Below the pieces are notes generated by a model, which saw only the letters and a list, made by a program, of their open reading frames with translations, ran no database searches and was not told the DNA's origin. DNA of 64,000 bases from Monoplex corrugatus (taxonomy: Eukaryota; Mollusca; Gastropoda; Littorinimorpha; Ranellidae), in contig JAPXFY010000018.1 in NCBI GenBank assembly GCA_030674185.1, positions 51,258,755 through 51,322,754 of the forward strand. The letters run 5' to 3'. This document shows positions 12,228-25,300 of this stretch, piece by piece. The translations under genes were made by a program, and so were the position numbers. Every line of letters starts with the position of its first letter. Position 1 is the stretch's first letter.

Positions 12228-12575
12228 GAATCTGTGACAATTTTTTCTAGGACAATTTTTCTGGAACAATTTTTCAGGGACAAATTTTTAAAGTGCTGCA
12301 ACCAGAATCTGGGACAATTTTTCTAAAAGATGCAACCTGAATCTGGGACAATTTTTCTGGGACAAATTTTCAAAATGCTGCAATCAGAATCTGGGACAAT
12401 TTTTCTGGGACAATTTTTCAAAGAGATGCAACCAAAATCTGGGACAATTTTTCTGGGACATTTTTTTCAAAGAGATGCAACCAGAATCTGGGATAATTTT
12501 TCTGGGACAATTTTTCCAAGAGATGCAACCAGAACCTGGGATAATTTATCTGGGACAATTTTTCAAAGTGTTATG
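12228..12575. repeat. About 47-bp minisatellite
   Basis: Roughly seven imperfect units contain AATCTGGGACAATTTTTCTG, GGGACAATTTTTC and AAAGAGATGCAACCAG. Confidence 0.92.
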
Positions 12576-12726
12576 GCAGTGCTGAAGCTATTATATCAGT
12601 AAGACAAACATAGACACACATCTACATTATTGTCCACATTGCAAACAATGTAAAAACAGACAAGTGTTAGTGATGGATCAATGACCATTGAAATCGAAAA
12701 GCACATACAAACAAGCAGGTCAAACC

Positions 12727-12955
12727 ATAATAGTAGTAATAATAATAATACTTGTAATGATAATAACGATAATAATAATGATAATAATAACGATAATGAT
12801 GATGATGATGACAACAACAACAACAATGATGATGACAACAACAACAATGATGATAATAGTAACAATAACAACAATAATCAATAACAATAATAACAATAAC
12901 AAATGATAACAACAATAAAAAAAATGATAACAATAATAATAAATGACATTTGTAA
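12727..12955. repeat. AAT/GAT/AAC trinucleotide-rich tract
   Basis: This is a low-complexity mix of ATA, ATG and ACA triplets of about 230 bp. The open frames across it are composed only of a few residues and are not genes. Confidence 0.92.
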
Positions 12956-13295
12956 GGATTGTAAGGCGCCAAATCTTGACACAAGAGTCAAACCAAAGCG
13001 CACACTCTCATCATTCACCAAACAAATCACCCAACAACGACCAAAACCCCAAGATACAAAGCACCTACAAACTGAGAGGGGGAGGACAGAAGAGGAGTAG
13101 GGCAAAAGACAGAGCAACAACAAATAGCAAATAGCAAATACAAACAAGCAGATCAAACCATAATAACAACAAACCATAATAACAACAATCTCCCTTTCCC
13201 ACCCCAACTTTTGACATGTTTTGTGTGATTGCGATAATGAAAACTAACCCAACAACCGGTCTCCCATAGAAGCCACCATGGTCTATCAACTCAAC

Positions 13296-14165
13296 AAGGT
13301 AAACGTTGTCCCAATAGGTCCATAAAGTCTACAAGGTAAAGTCTGCCCCATTACGTCCATAAACTCTACACAGTACAGGTTGTCCCATTACGTCCATAAA
13401 TTCTACAAGATAAAGGTTGTCCCATAACATCCATAAACTCTACAAGGTAAAGGTTGTCCCATAACGTCCATAAACTCTACAAGGTAAAGGTTGTCCCATT
13501 ACGTCCATAAATTCTACAAGATAAAGGTTGTCCCATAACATCCATAAACTCTACAAGATAAAGGTTGTCCCATAACGTCCATAAACTCTACAAGGTAAAG
13601 GTTGTCCCGTAACATCAATAAACTCTACAAGGTAAATGTTGTCCCATAACATTGATAAATTCTACAAGGTAAAGGTTGTCCCATAACGTCCATAAACTCT
13701 ACAAGGTAAAGGTTGTCCCATTACGTCCATAAACTCTACAAGGTAAAGGTTGTCCAATTATGTCCATAAACCCTAAAAGGTAAAGGTTGTCCCAATACAT
13801 CCATAAATTCTACAAGGTAAAGGTTGTCCCATAACGTCCATAAACTCAACAAGGTAAATGTTGTCCCATAACGTCCATAAACTCTACAAGGTAAAGGTTG
13901 TCCCATTACGTCCATAAACTCTACAAGTTAAACATTGTCCCATAACTTTCATAAACTTTACAAGGTAAAGGTTGTCCCATAACATCCATAAAGTCAACAG
14001 TATAAAGGTTGTCCCATAATGTCTAAAAACTCAACAGTGTTACTGTTGTCCCATAATGTCCATAAACTCAACAAGTTAAAGCTTGTCCCATAACGTCCAT
14101 AAACTGAACAAGCTAAAGAAAGGTTGTCCCATAAAGTCCCTAAACTCAACAAGGTGAAGGCTGTT
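13296..14165. repeat. 37-bp minisatellite array
   Basis: About 23 units of roughly 37 bp contain CTACAAGGTAAAGGTTGTCC followed by CATAACGTCCATAAA. Variants scattered along the array suggest age. Confidence 0.95.
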
Positions 14166-14194
14166 CCATTAACCTGATTTTGTAAGGGGAATGA

Positions 14195-14340
14195 ATAGCA
14201 AAAGACCTCAGCTTTTCTGAGATCCAGTATTATGAGGGCGGCGCCCATCTCCCTCCATCACTGCTTTATCTTCTGCAACCTTGTGCAGAGTCGGGTACCC
14301 ATTCACAGGTGGGTGGACTGAAGGCCACACGCACCATTTT
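14195..14340 (-). repeat. Dispersed repeat family B, copy 1
   Basis: It shares CCCATCTCC, GGGTACC(C) and a GGTGGGTGGACTG-like end with 47755-48015, and partly with about 26760-26840. It may be a SINE; no tRNA promoter was confirmed. Confidence 0.55.
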
Positions 14341-14805
14341 CCTTTATTCCAGGTCAAAGCTGTGCAGTTTGTTATACACTGCAAAGGATATGCCAATCCA
14401 CTGTAATAAAATCCACAAAAAATAACGTTTTTGTACGGCAAACAAGTCAAGAAACACTCCACAAGGGATATGATATGATGAAATGTAGTTAACAATCACA
14501 GTCTCCACAACAGAACTGATAATGATATGAAATTGTTCAACGATAATAACACACGTAAAAACAAAAAGAAATAACAATATCTTGCCCATTATGCCACAAC
14601 AAAACAACAACAACAACAACTACTTACGTTGTATCATTAAAGACATCTGATATAACCAGATCAGTTCAAGTATAAGCTATCAACAGCAAATGACAGTTAG
14701 TAATAAAATCTAAAGGAGATTCATCTGGGGTAAAAATGATGAGACTTGATCCAGAAAAAAATATCCACAAAACCAACAAAAGACTAATCAGGTAAGCATT
14801 CAAAC

Positions 14806-15780
14806 ACAAAGTGTTGTCCTTGATAATAAGACACAAATTGTCATTGACAACAAGACACTGTCCTTGATAACAAGACAGAAATTGGGCTTGATAACAAGAC
14901 ACAAATTGACCTTGATAACAAGACACAAACTGTCCTTGATAACAAGACACTGTCCTTGATAACAAGACACAAACTGTCCTTGATAACAAGACACAAACTG
15001 TCCTTGATAACAAGACACAAACTGTCCTTGATAACAAGACACACTGTCCTTGATAACAAGACACTGTCCTTGATAACAAGACACAAACTGTCCTTGATAA
15101 CAAGACACAAACTTGTCCTTGATAACAAGACACAAACTTGTCCTTGATAACAAGACACAAACTGTCCTTGATAACAAGACACTGTCCTTGATAACAAGAC
15201 ACAAACTGTCCTTGATAACAAGACACAAACTTGTCCTTGATAACAAGACACACTGTCCTTGATAACAAGACACAAGGCAGTCCCAATCCTGATTAAACTA
15301 CTGGATAATCGTACAAGGACACAAACTGTCTTTGATAACAAGACACAAACTGTCCTTGATAACAAGACACACTGTCCTTGATAACAAGACACAAACTGTC
15401 CTTGATAACAAGACACACTGTCCTTGATAACAAGACACAAACTGTCCTTGATAACAAGACACAAACTGTCCTTGATAACAAGACACACTGTCCTTGATAA
15501 CAAGACAAACTGTCCTTGATAACAAGACACAAACTGTCCTTGATAACAAGACACAAACTGTCCTTGATAACAAGACACAAATTGTCCTTGATAACAAGAC
15601 ACAAGTTTGTCCTTGATAACAAGACACAAACTGTCCTTGATAACAAGACACAAACTTGTCCTTGATAACAAGACACATTGTCCTTGATAACAAGACACAC
15701 TGTCCTTGATAACAAGACACACTGTCCTTGATAACAAGACACAAGGCAGTCCCAATCCTGATTAAACTGCTGGATAATTG
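14806..15780. repeat. 22-24 bp minisatellite with a higher-order duplication
   Basis: About 40 units of TGTCCTTGATAACAAGACAC with 0-5 extra bases (AAAC, AAACT). The flank CAGTCCCAATCCTGATTAAA occurs both inside the array (about 15268) and at its right end (about 15748), so a block containing array plus flank was itself duplicated. All three minus-strand frames are open for long stretches because the unit lacks stops; these are not genes. Confidence 0.95.
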
Positions 15781-15789
15781 TTTCATCAT

Positions 15790-16540
15790 GATGAGTAATA
15801 GGAAAGACAAGGAAACTACGTTCTGCATCAGCAAACTTGGAATGCATAAAACTCAGGCCAGGAAGTACTTGCCCATGCCATCTGACCAAACACAACACAC
15901 GTAGTATCCAAATACATAATACAGCAACTGATAACTGCATAAACTTAACTTCCTTTGCCTATTCAAAACAACTGTCCGTGGCAAATATTAAGTTATTCTG
16001 AAGCCTTGTTGCACTTGCTGTACATTGTTAAAATTGTTCATACAAACCTAGGTTTTCTGCACTGCAAGGAAGTATGTGCATTTGCTCGAGTCAAAGAGAT
16101 TAGATAACAAAAGAGATGACAGTCATTCTTTGCTTACAACTCCAAAGTTGAAAAATACAAAGAGGATATAATGTGTTGAAGTTGATATCAAATATGTTAA
16201 TGAATATAAAGTATAACTATTCCAAGTTCAATGTTGTCTGAAATATACTATAAAGGACAATGTTTTGGGTATCTGCAGAATCTGATGAGCTTGTTTTTCT
16301 TGTTATTTTATGTAAACTGACTTGAAGAAAGAAAAGCAAAAAGCAGCATGAAACTTCTCTCTCTCACATGCACAAACACACACACACAATGCCAGAGTGA
16401 GAAGTACAATATCTTGGTAAGAATGAAATCTCCAGTCAAAGGCAGAAATACGGATTGTTATGTGGTCAGGCGATAGTGCCACATTATTTGAGGTGTTTTG
16501 GGAACTCAACAATGTTAAAAGGCAAAAAACGAAACCAAAA
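15790..16540. other. Intergenic sequence, nothing recognised
   Basis: Unique-looking AT-rich DNA with one short CA tract at about 16370-16388. Confidence 0.6.
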
Positions 16541-17145
16541 AATGAATCTCTAAGATACAGTCATAGACAGACAAAAATGCATCTCTAAGATACAGTCACA
16601 GACAGACAAATGAATCTCTAAGATACAGTCACAGACAGACAAATGAATCTCTAAGATACAGTCACAGACAGACAAAAATGTATCTCTAAGATACAGACAC
16701 AGACAGACAGACAAAAACGCATCTCTAAGATACAGTCACAGACAGACAGAAATGCATCTCTAAGATACAGTCACAGACAGAAATGCATCTCTAAGATACA
16801 GTCACAGACAGACAAAATGCATCTCTAAAATACAGTCACAGACAGACAGAAATGCATCTCTAAGATAGTCACAGACAAAATGCATCTCTAAAATACAGTC
16901 ACAGACAGAAATGCATCTCTAAGATAGTCACAGACAGACAAAAATGTATCTCTAAGATAGTCACAGACAGACAAAAATGCATCTCTAAGATACAGTCACA
17001 GACAGACAAAAAATGCATCTCAAAGATACAGTCACAGACAGACAGAAATGCATCTCTAAGATACAGTCACAGACAGACAAAAATGCACCTCTAAGATACA
17101 GTCACAGACAAACAAAAAATGCATCTCAAAGATACAGTCACAGAA
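16541..17145. repeat. About 31-bp minisatellite array
   Basis: Roughly 19 units contain ATCTCTAAGATACAGTCACA and GACAGACAAAAATGC, with deletions in some units. Confidence 0.95.
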
Positions 17146-17149
17146 AAAT

Positions 17150-20100
17150 AACACTCATCACAGATGAATTCTGAGATAGCTTACAACAGCAGTGTGTCAC
17201 TCAGTGCTGATTTCAGAGCATACTCGTAACAGCAAACTCTGAATCCAAAACGTGTCTGTATCCATTATTTCTCAAGCCAGACCATGTTTACTGAGTTATT
17301 TTCCTTTAACAGTCTTCCACCTTACATGTGAATTATAGATGGCTGGCTGTCTTTGGATTTTTGTACTGAAAATGTTTAAAACATTGGAGGTACGCTGTGC
17401 AGGAAATAGGCAGCTTCACGCAGGATTACTGTTTGGTCCACAGCAGTTAAGTACCTCATCCTTCAGCCATCTTCAATGACTAATAACTCAGTATTCTACT
17501 ATGCAGAGAAAAATTTCTCCTGATCCTCTTCTTCATAAAAACAATATATTGGTAAGTTTGGTATAAAAAAAAAGTATTCTTGTGCAAAATTTAAACAAAC
17601 TATTAAAAGAAAAAAAAAATGGCAGTATTCAAATACACATAAAATACACACCAGAAAATTAAATATAGCAACTAGGTAAGCTTGTTACACACTTCCAAAC
17701 AGTGCAGAGTAATGACAGCTGCAGTCTTTTATGACAAACCATCCTTCAGCCAATCTGGAATAAGTGAGGTTTTGTATGTATGATTATATGATATTTTGTA
17801 TATATATGAATAGGTTTTAGATTCGTATGATTACCAAGACAGCAGTATTCACATTACTGAATTCACACAATAATAACAATAATGACAATCAAGTATTAAC
17901 ATCTGACAGATAGAAGGCAACAGATTAAGCTGTTTATCAAACTTTTGTGGTCCAGTCTACACATACCCATGAAACAGAACATGTTTTTATGTAGGAAAAA
18001 AAATTCCGGAAACCATACAGAAACAAAACTTGAGGGATGGCAAACCTTTGAAAATGACAGTCATCACTGTGCAGCACAGTAAGCGACTTAGATGATAGCA
18101 CTGTTAGGCTACAGAAGATAAACTGTCCATTTTCTGTATCCCACCCAGTGGCATAAGATGGTCAACACTTAATTAGGTGATTAGACTGTCAGGTGAAAGA
18201 AGACCTCCCCCCCCAAAAAAAAAGCTTTTATGCCACACAATAGCAGTACAACTGCCAGCAGAATGTCACGGAACATCAAAATAGAAGTGTATGGGTCAAC
18301 ATTTCAAAAACATTTGCAACATCTACAACTTCCAGTAAAAAAAACAGACAAACATCCAAACAAAACCTGATGCAGGTCATGTACCTTTCCTTTCCCTTAA
18401 CTATGGAAGGTGCCAGTCTAAAGAAAGGGTCTCTTAACTGAGAAAGAAAATGGATTGATATTCCGAAAGGCAATAATCTTACATTTCTTGTTTTTCTTTG
18501 TTTGTTTGTCTCTTTGTTTTTAATTGACGCAGCTCTTTTATTAACAAAACCAGTAAGCTGGACCTCAGAAAGTGGTGGAGGCAAGGTGTACGTTTCTCTG
18601 CAATGACAATGATGATGTTACTTCTCTGCATCTATATAAAAGCTGCCATGATTATATACGAAAAAAAAAAAGACGTTTTCAATCAGTTACTTTTGAAAAT
18701 GAAACTATTTTCCGTAGAGCTTAATATCAGCTTTGTCGACACAGATGATTGAAATTAATGGCAGGACACACATTACAAGTTTATCAAGGTGGCATACCTT
18801 GTCACTTTGTTGCTGTTTGTATCTTACTTTCAAAGTACTCTTCCAGTTACGTTTGTTATTGTTAATACTAATGATTCAGTGTACGTCTTAAAATCAGTCT
18901 GCTTTATTTTCTTTCTTTCTTTCATTGATATTTGTTTCTGAATAGTTCTGAACTTTTGACAAAAATCAGGCAGCAACATATTCCTATTTGACGTGTGTTT
19001 GTATCCTGTAGCTAGGCAGCTTTTACAACTTCATGACATGTTCGATAATTATTCAGGAGTGAAATAAAACAAAACAAAGGAGCTGCAGCAACAGCAGCAG
19101 CAACAACAACAACAACAACAACAACAAGTGATCAATCTCAGTGTGAAAATGAAACAAAGTAAAACTCTAAATACATAATTCTATTCCACACCCTTTCTCA
19201 AGCTAGGACAAGACGGGACTCAAAAAGCACAATGCATGATGGGTAACAGGAGGAATGACAAGATAAATTTCCTCTATTCAATTCATGAAAAAAAAACCCA
19301 CCTATAGAAATTCACTCACAAAATAATAAAGTCTCTATGTAAAATATTCATAGTACAGAATAAACAAAACATAGTCTGCTTCAATCCTACCTCCCCCCAC
19401 CCTTCACCAATCTATCCTGAGCAATTCTCTTGCAAAATAAACAATAATCTCTGCACAAAATACCTGTTGTAGGAAACAAATTTAAAAATCTTCAATTTGA
19501 ATATGTCTTTCTCTTTTCTAAGCCATTCTGAATGCCCATATGCATTCAGCTTCAATCTCAGATAATACATTTACAAATCACCTGATCAACTTTGTGGAGA
19601 AAAAAAAACCACAGATACTATACACATTAACTTTGTAGAAAGAAATCATTGTAGAAACTTGGTAGAGAAAAACCGTTCCAACATATTTGAGAGGTGGTAG
19701 GCAGATGTTGTGGGTCAGAACATCAACTCAAACAAACATCTGCTGTCAATGGAGATGGCAAGAGCTCTGTCAAAAGATGATCAGTTCAATTCCTTCATGT
19801 ATCCCAAGAACCCAATCTATAGAGGAGAGGATGAAAATACCATCATGAAGTCGTCTTAGAAGAAGAAAAAAAACCAACAACACCTATGAAGGCTCAACAA
19901 GCCTGCAGACTGTTGATGCTGATAATGTTGATGCAGATAACATGCAGATAATGTTGATGCAGATAATGTTGATGCAGATAACTGTGTGCCTTTTCTACTT
20001 CTTTCTGTACTGTGCTCAGTTTGTTTCCATGAAGGAACCTGTGCAGTAATAATGACTAATCACATCACCACTATCATCGTTTCGTTTATATTTTTCACGT

Positions 20101-21513
20101 GTCTACGCACAGAAGAGGAGTTTGTTTCTTTCATGTCTCACAAGCTCTGTCTCTGGAGGAGAATTTCAGTTCATTCATCTGTCCTAAGAGCTCTGCCTCT
20201 AGACAGGATGTTCAGTTCTTTCAAGTGTTCCAAGAGCTCTATCTGTAAACAAGTTCAGTTCGTTCAATGTGTCCCCGACTGAAATCAACCCATCAACACT
20301 GTGCAGGTCTGTTTCACAGCATACAATTACGACCTGGGAGTAGCTGTCTCCAAGCCAGAACACTGTTTATCCCTGAAAACAAAACAAAACAAACAAAAAT
20401 TGTGACATGGCTTTCCTCTCAAAGCTGAGGAAGTAAATAATAATAAATATCCAAGTTTACAGAGACACATATTGGTTCATGTCATCATTAACTTTATTGA
20501 TTAAAAAAAAAATACCTGTACTTGCCATCAAGTTTATGGATAAAATTATTATCCCATTTTGCCCATAAATCTAGAGGCACAAGTCATATTTTCTTTTAGT
20601 ACATAGACACAGAAAACGGGGTAGCAAGAGCACTCCAAATTTCAATGGTAAACCTGTTGTGAAGAAATCAAATAAAACATAAAAAAGACACATCACTAAA
20701 AAACACTGTGCAGATGAGGAGATCCAGACAGATTTACAAGGGACTTTATAATGTAACAATAAATGAATTCTCAAACACATATACAATACAGACAACATCA
20801 TAAGAAAATGTATAAGGTAACATGTGTGTGTACATTTATGTCTATTATATATGTGTATGTATATAAATCATATGTGTGTGGATTATCGTAATGTGCTTAT
20901 TTGTGTCTATGGGTTTGTGGGAGTGTGTGTGTGTGTGAGTGCATGTAGCTAAAGAAGGACGTACTTAGAAGAAGGGACAACAGTGGAGGAATGTGTGTGG
21001 GACAGAAGACAGTATAATGATCAACAGTGAGATTAGTGGGGGAACGTGGGGAAGGAAAGGGAAAGGTAGGTGATTAGGACAAAGATCTGAGAAAATGTTA
21101 CACTGCTCTGTGAACATTTTTCGTTCACAAAAGTTTTGCAATTCATGAGTTCATTCCTAATAAAATACCACCATGAAGACGTCTATCTTTATCATGTTAT
21201 TTCATTTGTACGCTTTAATATTTCTGCTACATCATTTACATGTTGTGTGTTTTTGTGTGGGATGGGGAAGGGAAGGGGTAGTTGCGAGAGTGCAAGAACA
21301 CAATCAGATTCTCTTAGATGCACTGTGTATTTTCATGGATTTGGTGTGATTCTGACGGTTGATACAGGTGGAAGGAAACATGTAACTTTTTGTGTTGAAG
21401 TTTATCAAAATGTACCATTTGAAAACTTTTAATCACTATTAACTGTCACAATACAAATTGTCTATATAAACCAGAATGAATGGTATATCATTTGTAACAC
21501 TACTGTACAATAT
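17150..21513. other. Sequence downstream of the SLC26 gene; possible 3' UTR at its right end
   Basis: No coding region is recognised. It holds a CAG/CAA tract (about 19085-19127) and a short 15-bp repeat GTTGATGCAGATAAT (about 19927-19982). The closest AATAAA on the minus strand downstream of the SLC26 stop that I could place is near 20487-20495, so a 3' UTR of about 1 kb is possible but unproven. Confidence 0.45.
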
Positions 21514-21717
21514 TTACTTTTGAAAGAAAAGACTCTTTGCAGAGAGGGAAGGGGGGTGGGAGAGAAATGAAGCACAAAAACTCACTGTGCTTCCATTACC
21601 ACTGGCAGGAGAAGTCACATCTCCATTACCACTAGTGTTGAGCTTGGCTTCAGTGGAACCAAAGATGCTATGTTCTTGGATGCTCTCTAACGATAGTCTT
21701 TCTCCATCGACCCCGTC
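21514..21717 (-). CDS. SLC26A: SLC26 last visible exon (C-terminal tail)
   Basis: After a TTGTTCAG acceptor it encodes [20 protein letters not shown] and a Ser/Thr/Asn/Gly-rich tail ([17 protein letters not shown]). Read through, it ends SLFFQK at a TAA (21514-21516). Inside it, ACA followed by GTGAGT (GT at 21585-21584) is a good donor in phase 0. The tail may therefore end here or splice to an exon not recognised further left. It is separated from exon 16 by a 7.2-kb intron. Confidence 0.75.
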   Translation of the reverse strand, partial: DGVDGERLSLESIQEHSIFGSTEAKLNTSGNGDVTSPASGNGSTVSFCASFLSHPPSLSAKSLFFQK

Positions 21718-22282
21718 CTGAACAATTAGAAAAGAGAACAAATTCACATCACTGAAGTTCTTCTTATAGCTAAGACAATAGATTATGACTAATGTAAGTT
21801 GAGATATCTGTAAAAATTGTCCTTGATAAAATAAAAAGATTTAAAAAAAAAAGAAGAAAAAAAAAGAAAAAGAAAAAAAAAGAAGAAAAAAAAAAGGGTG
21901 AAAGTAATTCAGATTTATTTATGTTTTTGTTCTATAAAAACTATAATTCACTTTATTAGTTATAAATATTCCTTGTTTCACTTTCCTCATTCACAAATTC
22001 ATTAATATCAGCAAATAACTTTGGAACAATGCAATACATATCTGGTCACTAAAATGATTGAATATTAATAATTATGATACTGATATTTAGATAGCATACA
22101 GGCTCATGAACTTGTTTTTAATAAATACTGAAAGCAATCACAGGAATACACTAGTAATTTCTCATTTGGGCAGATCCATAATCCAAAGTCCAGTTGTATT
22201 CATTAACAGCTGAGAGCTCTGCTGTTACAATATTATACTAGAAATCTGCTGTCATATATTTTAACACGCACACACACACACA

Positions 22283-22335
<53 letters not shown>

Positions 22336-25300
22336 CACACACACTTCTGTCCACCTCAGCTTTCTTTTCAAAGACAATGAAAAAAAGCTGAACACAATAT
22401 GGCACAATAGTAAAACAATTGTGGATTTTTCTCGGAGCATAAATTGCCCTGATTTCTATGGACAGACACAACATCCTTGGACAACGTCTTCTCATTCTGA
22501 GAGGTAAAAGAGGTTTTCACTATTTACAGCTGGAAGTGAGAATGCATTTATCTCCATTCTATGTATAAGAGATAAGAAGAAATCAGAACAGAAAAGGCTT
22601 GATGATCATGAGCTTCAAGATTGATAAAGAGAATCCATTCAACATAAAATCCTAGTTTCTGATTTCATCTCTTAAGAAACAAAACAAAACAAAAAACAAA
22701 ACAAAACAACAACAACAACAAAAAGGGGGGGGGGGGGGGTGCAAATGGACAACTTTCTTTCTTTCTTTTTTCTTTCTTACATTTGTAAATATTTGAGTTC
22801 ATCTTTTGCATCACATTTACCTTAAGGTGTCTTGAAAATGAGATGCTATAAAGCAAGTTACATTCTTTGTCAGTGGTAAATGTTGGCATGTTCTACATAT
22901 TTCATCTTACTCTTTCTTTAATCACACGAACATTTTCAACTTAGCACATAAGCAAGCATGCGTATACAGATACTTACAGTTTACATAAAAGCGCCTACGC
23001 ACTGCCAGGCACACACACACACACACACACAAAAACACACCAATAATTGTAAGGCAATGGGCAGCTAGAATCACCTTTATGCCCCAGCATAAAATGTTTA
23101 CCCCCCAAAAAATCTTCATTCAATTATTCCACATCTGCACACAGCAAGTCAATGTTTTTAAAAGCTTGACTCAAAACTTAAAAAAAAACAACAACAGTTA
23201 ACTGCAGAGTGGATAAAATGCAATAAAATCTATTGGAAATCTCAGGGCCGTTCTGCACTCTTGTATTTTTGACAGTGTCACGAAGCTTACAGCATGTTGA
23301 TTAGTAAGCTAATGATTTCATTTTCATTACTTCCAAGTACCTGGAGGTTCAGAGACATCCTCTAAATTTCAGATAACCACAGTTATAACAACAGAACACA
23401 ATTACGACAACAGAAACAGACAATTAATAAACAACAAGAAATGCAGCAGCACAGCAACAACAACAGCAACAGCAGTGACATCATCATCAACCATCCATGC
23501 ATAAGGTTTTGTATAGTCCTGGTAGAGAATTTTCCAGGTCATGTACGGCTGATAAAGAGGGAAGCACATACAGAAGTGTTCAAATGCGATGGTTCTCTCT
23601 CTAGAACAAACTGCAATGAAATATAGAGTGACTGTGTATATCTTGTGCAAGGTGAATGAAAGAGGAATATTGCCAGAAGGTGGGACTGCTGAAGTGGAAC
23701 AAATACATGTCATCATTTCCAAACATGTATTTTGACCCTGTGCATCATGAGACGAAAATCATGCTCACTTACAAGGTTGATACATCGGATTATGCCTTGT
23801 AAACTACATAAGCTTTCACTTGCAAGTATGGCATCACTAAGACCTCTGGGATCAATCCTTTCTAATTTGAACAACATAAATATCAGGATATACCCAGTTA
23901 AATGCAACATGTGCATATAATATAGGAAAAATTGAAAACAGTGTATTAAGTGCTTCAAACACATTGGAATAAATGGCAGAGAGCAGACACCTTTGTACAA
24001 CTATCACTATATGCAGTCACTCAAGCCATCAGTACACAAGTACTAGGAGAAGCACAGCAACAGTTTGTAAGAACTTAACCTATGGCTTGCTGCTAAAACA
24101 GTACATCATGAAAGGACTGCTGAAAACAAATACATCATTTTCATAGAAAACTCTTGTAAACAGAAGAAACTATACTCCAAGTTACCAAATATGCAGTGTA
24201 ACATTATCACCAGTAATTACTGTAGTGTTGTAGCATATGTGCTTATCAAGTAAAGAAAACAAATCAGAGGCCTGGCATTTTGTTTCCCTCATTTCACTTC
24301 TGCAGCTCTGACTCTTATGGACTAAACAGATCAAGTCGGATTAACAGTCCGATAACTTACAACAGAAATAAATTTGACCAGGATTCTCCCTCTAGCCTGA
24401 CACTAGTCAATAAATCTGCATTTCTGCATCTAAAAAATGTTTATACATCTTTGCTTATATATATCCAAACAGAACATCTGAGTATTAGAGTCCCTGTTCT
24501 ACTTTTAGATGATGCTCTAGACACTTATTTCTGTGGTTAAACAAAATGAATACGGTAGTTAATCTTCTGACTTCCACACCAACTGCAAAAACTTAATCCT
24601 TTGATTCCTTCACCCTATCCATCAGCTTTCTGCTAACTGTATGTGTACATGTATATACGTGTGTATGTGTAGTTATGTGCATATTGGCAAATGTGTTTAC
24701 ATATTTGATATAAGTTAAAATTTGTTGTCATGCTCATATGACACTATAACATGAAGAATTTATTCAAAAAAAAAAAAAAGTTTAAATATTAAAAATTTCT
24801 TATGAAATCCTGTTATGAAAAATATGGGGCAAGGATAAGCCTCAGTGTTAATGTTAGTCTTTAATTCTGAATCCAAAAATACAAATATTTTTCATCTACA
24901 AAGTGATCATTCTTGATGGGTTTTTTGTTGTTGTTGTTAGTTATACAGGTACAGTGTTATAATGAACTAAACACATCACATAATATGTAGGAAGAGTAAA
25001 GATTTCTTTTACTGAAGAAATCTCATGCCTGTACTCATGCTTACAGAGAAGACAGAGGTGATAGTGATAATATTCACAGGAGAAAGCATCAAACAGCAGA
25101 GAGATGTCACAGCTTTATCAATAGACTCACATTACTGTCTTTCAAGGCAAGTCAGTCATACAACATTTACTGTATTTCTCTTTTTAAGGCACTCAGATTT
25201 GCTGATATCTCTGCAGCAAGAACTTGTTCACATTTTACTGATTTCTTATCAAAATAAAAGTATGTTCTAATACAAAAGACTTAGATATCTTTAACCTTTT

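Noticed and set aside
12596..12984. Frames rich in Leu, Asn or His/Tyr
   Set aside because: They come from an AAT/GAT trinucleotide tract that is open on both strands.
14666..15940. Open frames of 150-300 codons with repeating Cys-Leu-Val-Ile-Lys-Asp motifs
   Set aside because: They exist in several overlapping frames because the minisatellite unit lacks stops. No start context, splice sites or domains support a gene.
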